In this document: positions 1 through 10,671 of the stretch, piece by piece
Layout: each line of letters begins with the position of its first letter
Numbering within the stretch: position 1 is the first letter of the stretch
Source: Flammula alnicola
Taxonomy: Eukaryota; Basidiomycota; Agaricomycetes; Agaricales; Strophariaceae
Direction: 5' to 3'
Assembly (NCBI GenBank): GCA_015499995.1
Contig: JADNRV010000635.1
Location: 1 to 20,682 of the forward strand
DNA length: 20,682 nucleotides
Translations under genes and position numbers: made by a program
The notes under the pieces: generated by a model
Told to the model about the DNA's origin: nothing
Database searches by the model: none
Seen by the model: the letters and a program-made list of their open reading frames with translations, nothing else

Positions 1-1011
1 TATGCTGTTACCTTTAACTTTACGTTTTCCGCAGCGCTGCGGATTCTCACTTTAAATTAAATATTCGGTGGAAATGAACGTACGAAGGCGCCGGGGTTGA
101 CATCAATTCTGGAGAATGGTCAAGGGACCTTGACATTCAAATTTAGAGTCCATGGAAATTGAAAGCCTTGCATTTTGCTGTCCAATTTCTTGCTAGTCAT
201 TAGGAAATTAGACGACCATTTATTCTAGAACTCTTTTGGCGTCCTTCTCTTGACTGTACATCGATTGCCAGACGGTCCATATATCGATATCTGTACAATG
301 GGAATCAGTAAGTTTGAATTGGAGAACTTTAAATATCACATCGAATTGTCCGCCAGGACGAGATGATCAGCGCTCTGCGCTGCTGAAAGTCCGGCCTTAG
401 TAGTGTTGCAGTAACGTTTCTTTCCCCGTCCTCGCTGAGCGGATAAAGCCCATGGCCATGGTGAGTCCTGGATTTCCTACACATAATTATAGTATGTGGA
501 TTGGACGTCTCAGAAAGTTTCTTGCGAAATGGTGTGAATGGCTACCATCAGGCAGAAGGCCTGACGAGCATTTCTCGGCCTTGCGTACGCAGCACCCATT
601 TATTGCGGAGTCACTAGTCACTGATGATCTGCGCATACCTGCAAGTGCCAAGTTAAGTATTACGACTTCGGGACGATCACTGCGCGGAAAATATGGGAAC
701 GATGCGGTGCATTATACCAGTACTATTGTGCAGACCGACGTTAACTATGCCACCACCTTGGGGTATTAATGAAATGAAAAATAAAATTCACCCGAAGCCC
801 ATATGCCGAACAGAAATCCACAAGATCATCCCATTGGGATTTGTCGGCAGACGCCCAAACGAAATTCATTACCCAGCAACTTTTACTTGTCTATACTTGA
901 ACTAAATTTGGTGTGCATTAACTATGAGGCACAATATTAAGTACTACAAAATATCACCAGATATCTCCGTCTAAGTAAAATCGATCTAGTCTGCGTATCC
1001 TTCCTCATAAA
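1..1011. other. Left flank without a supported gene
   Basis: I see no convincing gene here. An ATG-started frame at 452–769 (105 codons) has no recognisable motif and no neighbouring exon that would extend it. No tRNA-like cloverleaf or long repeat was recognised. The stretch lies beyond the 3' end of the broken thioesterase-like gene. Confidence 0.5.
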
Positions 1012-2428
1012 TCATAAAATCACAATGACCTCGCATTCTCCAACCCGCGTCTCAGCCTCAATCAGCGACAAGTTCTTCACCCTCTTTGCTTCGACCGCCT
1101 CACCCAGCGCCTGATCCACCATCGCTCGCCCTCGGGCACATCCTCCACCACGCTAAACAGCGCCCTCAACTTCCTCAAACCGCTCCAACGGGCTTGGACA
1201 TCTCCGCCTTGGCGTTTGTCCACTCCGGATGCGGCGACGCATGCGAGTGTCGCGGCACCCGTGAACCCGTTGACGCCCAGCACGAGCGCGGGGGTACTGT
1301 TATCCGCCGACTTGAAGCACAGCTGCGAGATGACGACGGTGTGCAGCGTCGCGCCGTCTGGCTCCTCGCCTGCCAACCCGCTGCGACCGCGTTCAGCGCT
1401 TTGTCGATGTCGGCCTCTGGGACGTTCGTCGTGCTGGGCGTGACACTGAGGAAGGGGGTCGAGGTCGAGGAGATGCCCTCGGACGGGGGTGCGGAGGACC
1501 ATGATTTTTGACGAGGTGGTTTCATTGTCTGTGGGAGGGGATACTGGTGCCTTTTGTTCGTGTTTCTTCTTCTTTCCGTCGGTCTTGCGTACAAACTTGG
1601 ACATGACGTAGAGCTGTGAAATAACGTTTAAGTATAGGATGTCAAGATTGAAACCAAGACTCACCCATTTCTGGTCCCATGCGGCAACACTCGTGCGGAC
1701 CTCGTATGCCGCAAGGATGGGGATTTCACGAACGAAGTGATAGTGCGTAGCTAAACGCATACCAATGAGAATGAATGGATCAAGCTATAGGAAAGACAAC
1801 AACATACCAGCTAGCGGCATCCAGCCACCTGGGGGAAAAACCTTGGGAACATGTACACCGCGGCTTTGAATCGAGCAGAATCAAGGGTCTACGAATCGAC
1901 AAGGGATCAGCGCTCTCCACCATCCTACAATTCTCGTACGTACTTTGGCATAGCTCGAGTTGCTCAAGTGTCCATTGAAATCACTGTCATCGAGACCTAA
2001 AAATAATCAGCAACCACTCAGGAAGCGACACGCGACAGCCAACTCACTCGCCCAAGACGTGAACGGCACGACCATCGTGAATGGGTTCGCACCCACCGGC
2101 GTTATTGAGTCCAGCCATCTATCCTCCAACAACAACTTCTGCTCGCGCGACTTGAACAATCCACGAAGCATCACCCATCTATACTGGAACCGGCGGAGGA
2201 AGAAGGTTCGGAAGACGCGGACTAGATAGACAGTTTCCATCAGCATTTCTCCTCCGAGATCGACATCTGAATCTTACAATGCCAAACGAGAGGCCACGAG
2301 CGGATGTTGACCAAGAAAAGGAGACATACGAGCAGCTTGCCGAACTTGGGCAAGAAGCTCGTTAGCGTGAACTTCCGTGCGAGTTCTTGAAGGCTCTCCG
2401 CCGCTGCTAGTGCGCGGGCGGCGTTCAT
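1012..2428 (-). pseudogene. THEM6-like thioesterase-family gene, multiply frameshifted
   Basis: Six exons can be joined at GT–AG sites: 2428..2278, 2221..2048, 1996..1944, 1888..1808, 1750..1665, 1613..1012. The product resembles the fungal thioesterase-like (hot-dog fold, THEM6-type) family. It has an N-terminal hydrophobic segment ending in SWPLVWH, then RVFRTFF, the hot-dog helix signature DDSDFNGHLSNSSYAK, then ATHYHFVREIPI, EPDGATLH and DVPEGERWW. The splice sites and phases of exons 1–3 are clean. Exon 4 is one base short (81 nt instead of 82), with the break near 1841–1848. The last exon switches frame about seven times, near 1484–1490, 1376–1380, 1303–1309, 1290–1295, 1257–1262, 1178–1183 and 1112–1120. 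Almost every break is explained by one base missing from a G or C run. Conserved family sequence continues across the breaks in alternating frames as far as a TGA at 1012–1014. This is either a young pseudogene or a locally poor consensus sequence. The enzyme's substrate is not known to me. Confidence 0.75.
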
Positions 2429-4316
2429 TGCGTTCTGCTCGAGTTGGATAGAGGACTTGAGCCCAAAAAGAGGCTGTTAGAGGATGTGGCCGAAGACAGG
2501 CTGGCTATAAGAGCGAGGTAAAGTTGTAAGATACGCGGTAACAAACATTCAGGTGATTTTCCGAAATTTTGGGGAGGCCGCCGCAGAGGCTTACGGAACC
2601 GGATGTCCGGATACCGATATCGGCCCGCCCTGTATACTTTTGGTCGTTTGTCAATTATGTTGACACTCTCGATTCACTTTCGCCTCACATTCAACGTTCA
2701 ACACTCTTGGTTTCGTATTTGGTAGGGATCAAACTGGAACTCGGCTACATATTCTTTGGCGTAATACAGTTATGTATCAACCAGCAAAATAAAATATAGC
2801 AAACAAATCGGATTTAAATAACATCTAATACTTACTCGTTGTTATTCTACAAAAGACTCGCAAGAATATTTGGGTACTGCTGCGCTTTGCATATATTGGA
2901 CGTTATGTTTGAGATAGATGGACAGTACATCTGGAGAAGCTGAGAGATCATTAGAGCACAACTTACTGGTCGTTTTGACATTCGCCGTGCTGCATGCAGC
3001 ATCGGTACCGGTACCATCTCATCCATTGAACTCTAAATTGTTGTGCATATGACGTTGTAAACGTACACAACAAATTTATCACGACGCTTGTAAGCATCTT
3101 TCACAATGGATAACCAGAAAACCTCCCTCCCCCAACATTGCTACGCAAGACGACGTTACTCGCTTTTAAAATTTGGCGTCTGCTGCCAAAATGCGTACGC
3201 CAGTGAGTAAATTTGGGGATCTCTATGTACTTGGCATCTGGACTTTGGGGAGGTTTAACTTTTATCTCAATTCCGGCATTAACTGACGCCTTCGTGAGGC
3301 CTCCGGTCTGTGCAAACTGCGGTGCGCCTCATCGTTCCCAGATTTTTCCCGTCAGTCATCCTGCCGGTCATGATAACTTGGTAACTTAGTTGCGGACTAG
3401 GCGACCATCGCATTTCCGATGGTACAGTGTGTCGTTCGGAGGACAACCCCACTGGCAAGACCCGAGAAATGCATGTCCGAGAGTCCTTCCGTTTGATTCG
3501 CAGACTGTCTGCCATGGCAGCTGTTCACGCATTTCGGAATCAACTTTCTGACTCTTCTGAGGCTTTCGAGAAATATAACAATATTAATACAGCAGTTCCT
3601 TTATAGCGTCTGTGCTGATATCTCCTCTTGGTCTCCTCGAACCAGTGGCAGTGGCAGGGTTGCATAAATCATGCGGTCACGTGGTAGAGTATAACAAAAC
3701 CGTGGGATGATCGATGATGATCGGGATTCCGTTTTCAACCGTCAGTGCTGCACTTAACATCGTCTTGGACCTCCCCTGCCCTCAAAGCTCATTCGTTTCT
3801 TGAACACCATCCAGCTGTCCTAGCGAGTACAACACTATCTCGACCGCAGCCAAATATGTGAACATTCAAGTAAAGGTGACTCATGGCGGCGTGGCGCACG
3901 ATTTGGCATCAGTGGCACCGGTCTTTGTTCCCTCCACCGCTCAGAATGGCTTTGTTCAGAATCAGATAACCGAGTTGTTCCGTGCGTCCAGCCCAGTTTC
4001 GATACTCTTGGCTTTGATTCGAGTCGGGAAATTTCCTCATGCAGCTCCTGACGACGCGAATGGAGGGAACAATGGTTGTTCGAGTGTGATTCAGTGAAGA
4101 GTGCGGCAGCATAGCACTAAGCCAACCTCGAGGCATTTCCCAGCTTAACGTGGGATAAAAGCGTTGTTCGATTGTGCGCCCACTGACCGGAGTGGATAAA
4201 AGCCACTCACTGCACAGCACGGCTTCAAAGACAAAAACAGGGGAACGTTATTGTGGGTTGGACACCTACTCTCACCTCGATTTCTCAAATTCTCTACCTA
4301 CGCGTCTTAATTCGCG
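2429..4316. other. Long intergenic region, no gene recognised
   Basis: About 1.9 kb between the start of the thioesterase-like gene and the transcribed region of the 654-codon gene. The frames present are short (under 105 codons), overlap antisense to each other and carry no recognisable motif. Examples are 3279–3515 and 3909–4220 on the minus strand. A CACGTG hexamer occurs at 3678–3683. The right end probably holds the promoter of the downstream gene. Confidence 0.5.
4153..4203 (+). promoter_or_regulatory. Two TATA-like boxes (GGATAAAAGC, twice)
   Basis: The 10-mer GGATAAAAGC occurs at 4153–4162 and again at 4194–4203, 41 bp apart. Both lie upstream of the GTAAGT donor at 4317 that seems to end a 5' leader exon. 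They could set two transcription starts for the following gene. This rests on position and resemblance only. Confidence 0.35.
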
Positions 4317-4383
4317 GTAAGTCCGTCGTGTCTTTCACTGTGGGACCTGGTTATTGATCCTTTTTGATCCCTTTGACTATCAG

Positions 4384-6347
4384 TGCGAAAGGATGCACAA
4401 AAATATGTTCAGAACTCTTACGAAAAGGCTCTATCCAGCACCATCGATTTGGATCCTGCACAACCCCAACCTGCGTCTGGCACGCCCGTAGCCCCTACGT
4501 ATTATCCTGCCCAGGTCAATGCTATTCTCCCCCGTGCGGGCATGGCTGGCGTTCTCGTCGTGGACGGTCTGCAACTCACGGTGGCATACACCGAAGAACT
4601 CGATTATAAGGTTCCTGAGGACCAACCCACCAGCGCCGAAGTCCTCTTAGTCGAGCCCGTCCCTACCAAGTTGGCTGTAGGGATGAATTTGTCGCTCTTC
4701 GTAAAGGGAAAGCACCTACTTGCGAAGATTACGGATATAACGCCAACGCCGCACCCGAACCCAAACCTGCCTTCGTCGTCCAAAGTCAAGCTCAACTCTC
4801 TCGATGCCCCGCCAAGGATTAGGACGCAGACGTTTGGCGATGATTTTGTCGCTGCGGTTGTGAACACGCCGTTGGCTGTCGACACGTCCCTACCGACAGT
4901 GGCATCACCGGTTAGAGGGCCTCTTGGACCGACTCTGGGGAATGCACTGGGGCTTGTTGCCATCCCTGAGGCGTCCATCGAACTTCCTGCGCGCGCCTCT
5001 CCTTCCAACTCGAGGAAAGCAGCTCAGCCAGCCGTTACTCGGGACAACACGCTGAGGAGGGCCAAAGATAGCGTCTTCAACAGGAAGACCCAATGGGCAG
5101 TGCCCTCTACTCGCACTCGTACACGGACGCTATCGGCCGCGGCGTCGCACATCCGACGCGACGACCGCGAGGAGATGACCAAATTCAAGGCCGTTAATCC
5201 TCCTGTCGCGTTCCAATCCGTCGAACCAGCAGTTCCCAATCCCAGGACGCGTGTCACCCCCTCCGCTCCCATTGCCCTGCGCCCGCGCCCGCGCCAGCAG
5301 AGCGACACCACCGCGGCCGCAACTGCAACTGCCACAGCCACCGCCCAAACTCGCCTCGCACGAGCGAAAACGACGCAAGGGCCGACGCGGAAGCCACCCC
5401 CTCGGGTCACGACGCAAATCAAGGCTGCCATTTTGCAGGACGCCATGCAGAGAAAGGGAATGTTCAACGGTCCACCCTCGCCTAACACCGTGCCGTGGCC
5501 GCCCTCCAGTGCCAAAGCCACTGCCACCGCCGACACCAGCGGGCCACCGCAATTGGAGTGGACGTTGTCCACGACTTCGACGGGGCAATGGAGGAACACG
5601 GGTCGCTTTTTATCCTTTGATGGTGGGAGTCCTGCCACTGCCACGAGGAGCCGCGATCCGTCTTGGGTGCCTTTTGTCGAACCTCACGTACGGAAAGCGA
5701 AGCAGAAGGATGGACCGAGCGAGGTGGGAAGGCTGGCTGTCCCACCCTCGGGCCCTATGCCTCTGTCGAAGAAGACATCGCGCAAACTCAGCATGCGCAA
5801 GCCGCTACCCCCTCTGCCTCAAGATGTGACGACGAGGACGGATAAGGGCAAAGGACGTGCGATGCATTTGACCCTTCAACTTGAACTTGTTGAAGGGGAT
5901 GAAGTCAACGACGCATTGGCGACGAAGCGCCAACCCCGCGCAGTTGTAGGAAGACGAAGGGCGCGTATTAATGTAGACCCGCCGGCGCCAGCGTCTCTCC
6001 ATCCTACGGCACACAGCTCTCCCTTCGGCCCCGTCCCCAGCCTCCTCCCCAGCCTGACGACCCACGCGGAGGGATATGACAGCACATCGACCTGGGATTC
6101 CGAACTGGATAAAGTGTTCGGGCCGCAAGCGGCCGACGCGGTCTCTGTCCCGGATATCAGCATCGTCAAAGAGCCTTCAGTTGTCTCAACTGACAGTGGC
6201 TCGTGGGCGCGCAATGCGGGCTCGGTGGATTCGACGGGGTTACCGAGGGCTGCGCAGATGAGTGGGATGATGAGAGTTTGGTATGTGGATAAGGAGGAGG
6301 CGGGGCGCGGGCGCTCTGGGGCTGCGAATGATGTTCACCATGTTTGA
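4384..6347 (+). CDS. Hypothetical Pro/Ser/Thr/Ala-rich, largely disordered protein
   Basis: A single open frame of about 650 codons ends in TGA at 6345–6347. I do not recognise a family. The first ~120 residues look partly ordered, with alternating hydrophobic stretches (AGVLVVDGLQLTVAYT and AEVLLVEPVP). The rest is low complexity: an Arg/Pro-rich region, an Ala-Thr run near residues 311–321, a PLPPLPQ motif that could bind SH3 domains, and basic Arg/Lys clusters. No signal peptide or membrane segment is seen. The 5' end is uncertain. The frame opens right after an apparent acceptor (CAG at 4381–4383), and no in-frame ATG precedes M54 at 4542. A leader exon ending at a GTAAGT donor (4317) is likely. 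An AUG could be formed across the junction (see findings), or translation may start at 4542. The large antisense frames over this gene (for example 5024–5644) are shadows of its GC-rich composition. Confidence 0.6.
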
Positions 6348-6763
6348 AGCGCTCAAACGGGCTGTTCGCGCTAAAGATTGTCTTTTCCTTTGTTCCCCTC
6401 TTTAAATTATTGCTTTTCCGCTTTCTTAAAAAATGTAGGTATCTACGTCTTCCCTTCACTAACCGTCTTATTTTGTTCTTTGTCAATTTGCTTTCGAATT
6501 CCTTACTACAGATGATATTCACCTTGCTCCAGTCATATACATACCGAAGCCCAGATATTGGTAATACTTAGGGAGAATAGCTGGTATAAACATTGACGTG
6601 AATTGCAGTGCTTCTTCCGTGAACGATTTGCTATGTCGATGCTTCTGCATCATCAGAGTTGCGGTATTTATCGACATCTTGTTTGGTCATGTGGGTCCTC
6701 AATCGCAGTTGATTGCGTTTGTCGGAGCGAATATGCATGTTAATGAAGCTTCACAGGCTCGCG
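6348..6763. other. Convergent intergenic region
   Basis: This lies between two converging genes, the disordered-protein gene on the plus strand and the MYND gene on the minus strand. It is AT-richer than the flanking coding sequence and should hold both 3' UTRs. No other feature was recognised. Confidence 0.5.
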
Positions 6764-7769
6764 TTAGTCACCAAAGGTCGAAATAAAAACGAGAATCACG
6801 CACTCCAGGCAGGACTGTCGCGTCAGTGGCACCTCGCTTTTCCCAGGAAGCAGCGCCGACTCCATCGCGAAGCCCACGCCCTCATTCACCCGCCGAATCG
6901 CATCGTCCTGTATGACCACCCCGTACGTGATCGTCTGCTCGGTGCCCTTCATGTAGAAGTCCACAAGCCCGACCGCGTTCTTCGTGAACCCGCGCTCGAC
7001 GTTCCCCGTCTTCGTGTTCTTCCAGATCTCCATCCGCGCGCGATCTATCGTCTCACTCGCCCGCAGCGGCAAGAATGACTTGATCTGCAGCATGCCCTCG
7101 GTGCCCTGCGCGCGCTCGGCGGGCGGGAGCTGGCCCATGACGAGCCGCATGACGTACATCATGTCCGCGGGCTCGACGGCGATGTCGCACCGCACGATGA
7201 AGGGCTCGTCGAGGATCAGCTTCTCGCTGAGGTTGAAGGAGATGACGAATGCGAGCTGCATGAAGTGGTTGAGCAGCGGGTTGACCACGAAGCTGTTGAG
7301 GAGCTTAGGGATGCTCGAGGAGGCTTCCTTGCAGACTTGCTTGTGGATAGGCCTGCAAATCGGGATAAGGAAGTACCTGCAGAAGAGGTCGGGAGGGAGA
7401 TACGCACCATTGTTTTTTCTGGCACTATGGACGCGTCTCTTGAGCATCAAAACGAGATCCAGAAGAGACAAAGGCACGACATACGTCCTTCGAACAGTAC
7501 CACGCGATCTTACACTACAGAGGATAAGCTGGGGTAAGTAAGCCTGAAAGATAGAATGAGAAGAGCTGCGAGCTTACCTTTCCGCACCTCAACAACTCTT
7601 TTCCTTCCTCTGCATACTTTGTGCATTGAGCGCATGCAACAGCGATATTCGAGCGCATCTCCTTGATGAATTTTTTGGGCGTCGCGATTTCGCGGAAGTA
7701 TGCCTTGTTATCCGGATGGACGGCCGTGAACATCGGTATCTTCCTGAGACTGTCATCTTCGGAGGCCAT
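6764..7769 (-). CDS. MYND-type zinc finger protein (275 aa, 4 exons)
   Basis: Exons are 7769..7578, 7514..7485, 7424..7408 and 7352..6764, all with GT–AG introns and consistent phases, giving 275 residues with TAA at 6764–6766. The MYND zinc finger covers residues 46–87. All eight ligands are present in the family spacing: C46, C49, C62, C65, C71, C75, H83 and C87. Exon 3 is only 17 nt and encodes CQKKQ plus part of the following Trp; without it the sixth ligand Cys75 is lost. MYND fingers usually mediate protein–protein binding. The ~190-residue C-terminal part (NPLLNHFMQLAFVISFNL and onward) looks folded, but I do not recognise it. It contains no SET-domain motif that I can see. The start is the first ATG (MASEDD). 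The gene sits head-to-tail downstream of the laccase, 354 bp from its stop codon. The specific role is unknown. Confidence 0.85.
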
Positions 7770-7880
7770 GATTGGGCGTGACGCGTGAGGGTGGGTGAAG
7801 CTTTGAAAATGAGAGATCGGGAAGAGAAGAGAAAACGTAATTAAAACCAAGACAGGGGCGTTAAAAACTGTGCCCTGACC

Positions 7881-7888
7881 TCACGTGA
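7881..7888. promoter_or_regulatory. E-box-like palindrome TCACGTGA
   Basis: A perfect 8-bp palindrome lies about 112 bp upstream of the MYND gene start. In fungi CACGTG is a typical site for bHLH factors. Function here is inferred from position only. Confidence 0.35.
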
Positions 7889-8040
7889 CCTAGTTATCGT
7901 GCCGCGCCGCGCCAAGCGCCAGCCTGGCCCAGTAGTAGGCAGCTTCCTTATGAGCTTGCTTTATGCTGATTTTCCTGGCCCGCTAGGTATTTAGATGTCT
8001 CAGAAAAAGTATTGATTAGGACCAGCTTGTGAGTATAGAT

Positions 8041-8074
8041 TGTACTCGAGTACATATACTGTAGCTATTACAGT
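8041..8074. promoter_or_regulatory. Two adjacent dyads between laccase and MYND genes
   Basis: TGTACTCGAGTACA at 8041–8054 is a perfect 14-bp palindrome. Four bases further on, ACTGTA (8058–8063) pairs with TACAGT (8069–8074) around a 5-base loop. They lie 50–83 bp past the laccase stop codon and about 270 bp upstream of the MYND start. They could be 3'-end structure or protein-binding sites. Confidence 0.4.
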
Positions 8075-8123
8075 AGTTGACTCTGAAAATACTATTACTA
8101 GTACAGCGTTATCAACCCATGTA

Positions 8124-10469
8124 TTAGGTAAAAACCTGAGGAGGTAAGGCATCAAATATCGGGCAGAGTTGATCCCAAGCAGCTATAAAACACACGTTCA
8201 GCTCGATGGATCATATTTGTTAATGGAAATTGTACTCACCGGGAGGGTTCTCTTGAGATATTGTGGACACATCCTCAGCCAGGACCACAGCCAGACCGCT
8301 GCGGGTGGAAAGGAAATTTCAGTGTTATTCACTCTAAAACATGAAGAAGAAGAAACTCACCGATCGAGATGCCAGTCAATATGACTATTGAACTAAATGA
8401 GAAAATTAAAATTCGGGAGAAGAAAGGAAACGAACCAGTGGAGAATCCAAGGACCAGCATTGTTCGTCTCAAAACGAATTGTAACGTTATCTCCAGTGGA
8501 AGTACCTGTATTGACAACATCACGTCGGACCGGATTATTGAAGTTGTATACCGAGCTTCCTGCACTTCGTATCACAGAGAAAGCATGCTATAATATTCTG
8601 GTTAGAACTTTCAAACCTCAATAAGTATGAGCATATTCACCCCGTGAAGATGGAACGGATGCTAAAAAGGGAGCGTTGTCAGTCACAATGCAAAAGTGGC
8701 TCAAATCTTGGTCTCACGGGATTTCCTAGGGACCCTCCAGGAATGGATATCTCGATAACCTTGTTGGGAGGCAATACATAGACCGAGCCAGGCGGGAGCA
8801 GCTCCTGGGCCGTACGAGCACCGCTCAAAATCTGGAGTAGCACAGGCACAGTCGGCGGCACGAAACTATGATTATTTATCTCAAACTGCCCAGTTGATCC
8901 ATTGAAGCTGATATCGAGATTGAGATTAACATCTGCGGCTCCGGGTTTCTGGATACCAGGGGCGGCAGGGTTCACGAGCGGCTGTAATCTTGTCTCGAGC
9001 AGTGGGTTGGTGCTTGACTGGACTGTGGTCGGGTCTGTGTTGGGCGCGCCGACGTAACGAAGGATCGCAGAGTTTACTCCATTTGCAAAGCCCGATGGGC
9101 TACTACTCGAAAGGGAGCGAATCCAGTAATTCGATGGCTGCTTATTGGCGAGGAGAATAAACGAGTAACGCTGCCCGGCGAATATTTGGATGGAATCGAC
9201 CGTGAGGGGCTGGACGTTAATTCCGTCCACTTCGATAATTATCTGAAAAGAAGAGGAAGTGTTAGGTCTCTTCCGAGAGAGTCAGGTAAGTCAAAAACTA
9301 ACCATGTCATGGCCATCAATCGAGAAGACAAAGTTGGGATCACAGGATATGGAAACAAGGCGGAATCGGTATCGTTTATTTGGGATGACACTGATGACCG
9401 TGAGAGGGGCGGTAGGATCCCCGAGATTGCGCCCTTTGCCGTTAATTAGGGTTGCGTCAGGCTGGGGGGGAGCCGGAGTAGCTCCCAGAATGGGAGCAGG
9501 TGTGTGATACCTATATCGTGGTTAGAATGTGCGTTAAATTAAAAGCGACGTAAATAGATATTCATACCAATCGGCGAGGGTAATGATGGTGGAATCTACG
9601 GCAATGATCAGAGTATAAGAATGGGGATGTATCTTGTACATATATCACTGCCTCACCGTCATCAAAATCATATCTGAAAGCACATTTTAACATTAGCTCG
9701 ATGAAGATAGAAAACATCCAGAGCTTGACTGACTGGGATCGATACGGGTCATTTGGGTCATAGACGACGAGCACACCCCTCAGACCATCACAGTATTGCG
9801 TACCTAATAAGCAGGTAAAGGACAAAGGTTAAGATTCAGTTTGATCTATGAGTCGCAACAATGATTTCGATTAAAGCACTTACCGTAGTGCGAGTGGTAC
9901 CAGAATGTCCCTGCCTGGTCTGGGACTGTAAATTGATACAGGAAAGAATGTCCGGGTGCGATTGGACATTGAGTAACGCCAACAGGACCGTCGGCCCAGT
10001 TACTTCCTTCTTGGAAAATGCCGTGCCAATGCTATATCGAAACAGAATAACGTCACCGAAAGACTCCTAGCATATCTGAGCGCAGAAATGCGTACGATAC
10101 TCGTACTTGTCAACATGCTCGTGTTGGTGAGTTCATCGATCACATTCAGACGAAAGGTATCACCCTGTTTGCAGTGAGCTTCAATAATCGTTGCTGGTTT
10201 CATGGAAGATATGTACCTTTTGGCCCGTAATAAGGGGACCAGGGAATGATACTGAAGTCTCTGTGCCGCCAGCTAGAACAGCACTGAGATATTGAAGAAA
10301 AATCAGAATCCACCGAATCAGGCCAAAGAATATCGAGAACTCACGAACGGTTGAAGCCATCAGGCTGAACAAATTGATTCTTGATGTATAAATTTGTGTC
10401 TGGACCTATCGAAGCATAGGCGCCCAAGACTCCGAGAAACAGGCCAAAGACACTGAATGAAGAGCGCAT
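8124..10469 (-). CDS. Laccase (multicopper oxidase, secreted; 523 aa, 14 exons)
   Basis: Exons: 10469..10345, 10283..10217, 10164..10096, 10031..9884, 9803..9734, 9673..9657, 9595..9568, 9510..9303, 9242..8718, 8661..8641, 8587..8436, 8384..8361, 8298..8240, 8182..8124. All junctions are GT–AG and the frame is open to TAA, giving 523 residues, usual for basidiomycete laccases. Residues 1–19 look like a signal peptide. The four copper-binding motifs are intact: HWHG (88–91), HSH (133–135), HPFHLHG (420–426) and HCHIDWHL (476–483). The residue ten after the T1 cysteine is Leu, the axial position. Laccases oxidise phenols with O2 in lignin, pigment and detoxification chemistry outside the cell. 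Several NxS/T sites fit a secreted glycoprotein. Four exons are 28 nt or less (17, 28, 21, 24 nt). Residue 485 is Arg where Ala or a small residue is more usual (HLDRGL). No lesion was found. Confidence 0.95.
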
Positions 10470-10532
10470 ATCTGGTAAGAGCTTCGGGCTCAAGTAATGC
10501 TAATGAGGATGGATTCGCAGACCAGAAACCAG

Positions 10533-10539
10533 TTATATA
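10533..10539 (-). promoter_or_regulatory. TATA box of the laccase gene
   Basis: TATATAA on the minus strand lies 64–70 bp upstream of the laccase ATG. That spacing fits a short 5' leader. Confidence 0.55.
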
Positions 10540-10671
10540 GTCCTCAGTTACGTCCCATTGGGGATGAATACAATCCAAATGGCGAGAATACAAACTCTCC
10601 GCTGCGCTCAGAGCGGCTCCAGGGGTGACGAGGACCCGGGAGGCTCCCGCAAAAACATGTCCGCGATTTTG

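Noticed and set aside
452..769. 105-codon plus-strand frame with an ATG
   Set aside because: No recognisable motif, no adjoining exons with splice sites, and a length reachable by chance.
920..945. Similarity between ATGAGGCACAATATTAAG here and a segment near 14427–14450
   Set aside because: Short, gapped and AT-rich. The similarity does not extend, so it is probably chance.
1086..1511. 141-codon plus-strand frame
   Set aside because: Lies antisense to the last exon of the thioesterase-like gene. It is a shadow of GC-rich coding sequence.
5024..5644. 206-codon minus-strand frame, and other antisense frames over the disordered-protein gene
   Set aside because: Low-complexity mirror of the plus-strand gene, with no motif and no splice support.
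6984..7541. 185-codon plus-strand frame
   Set aside because: Antisense to the MYND gene, whose exons and zinc ligands are clear.
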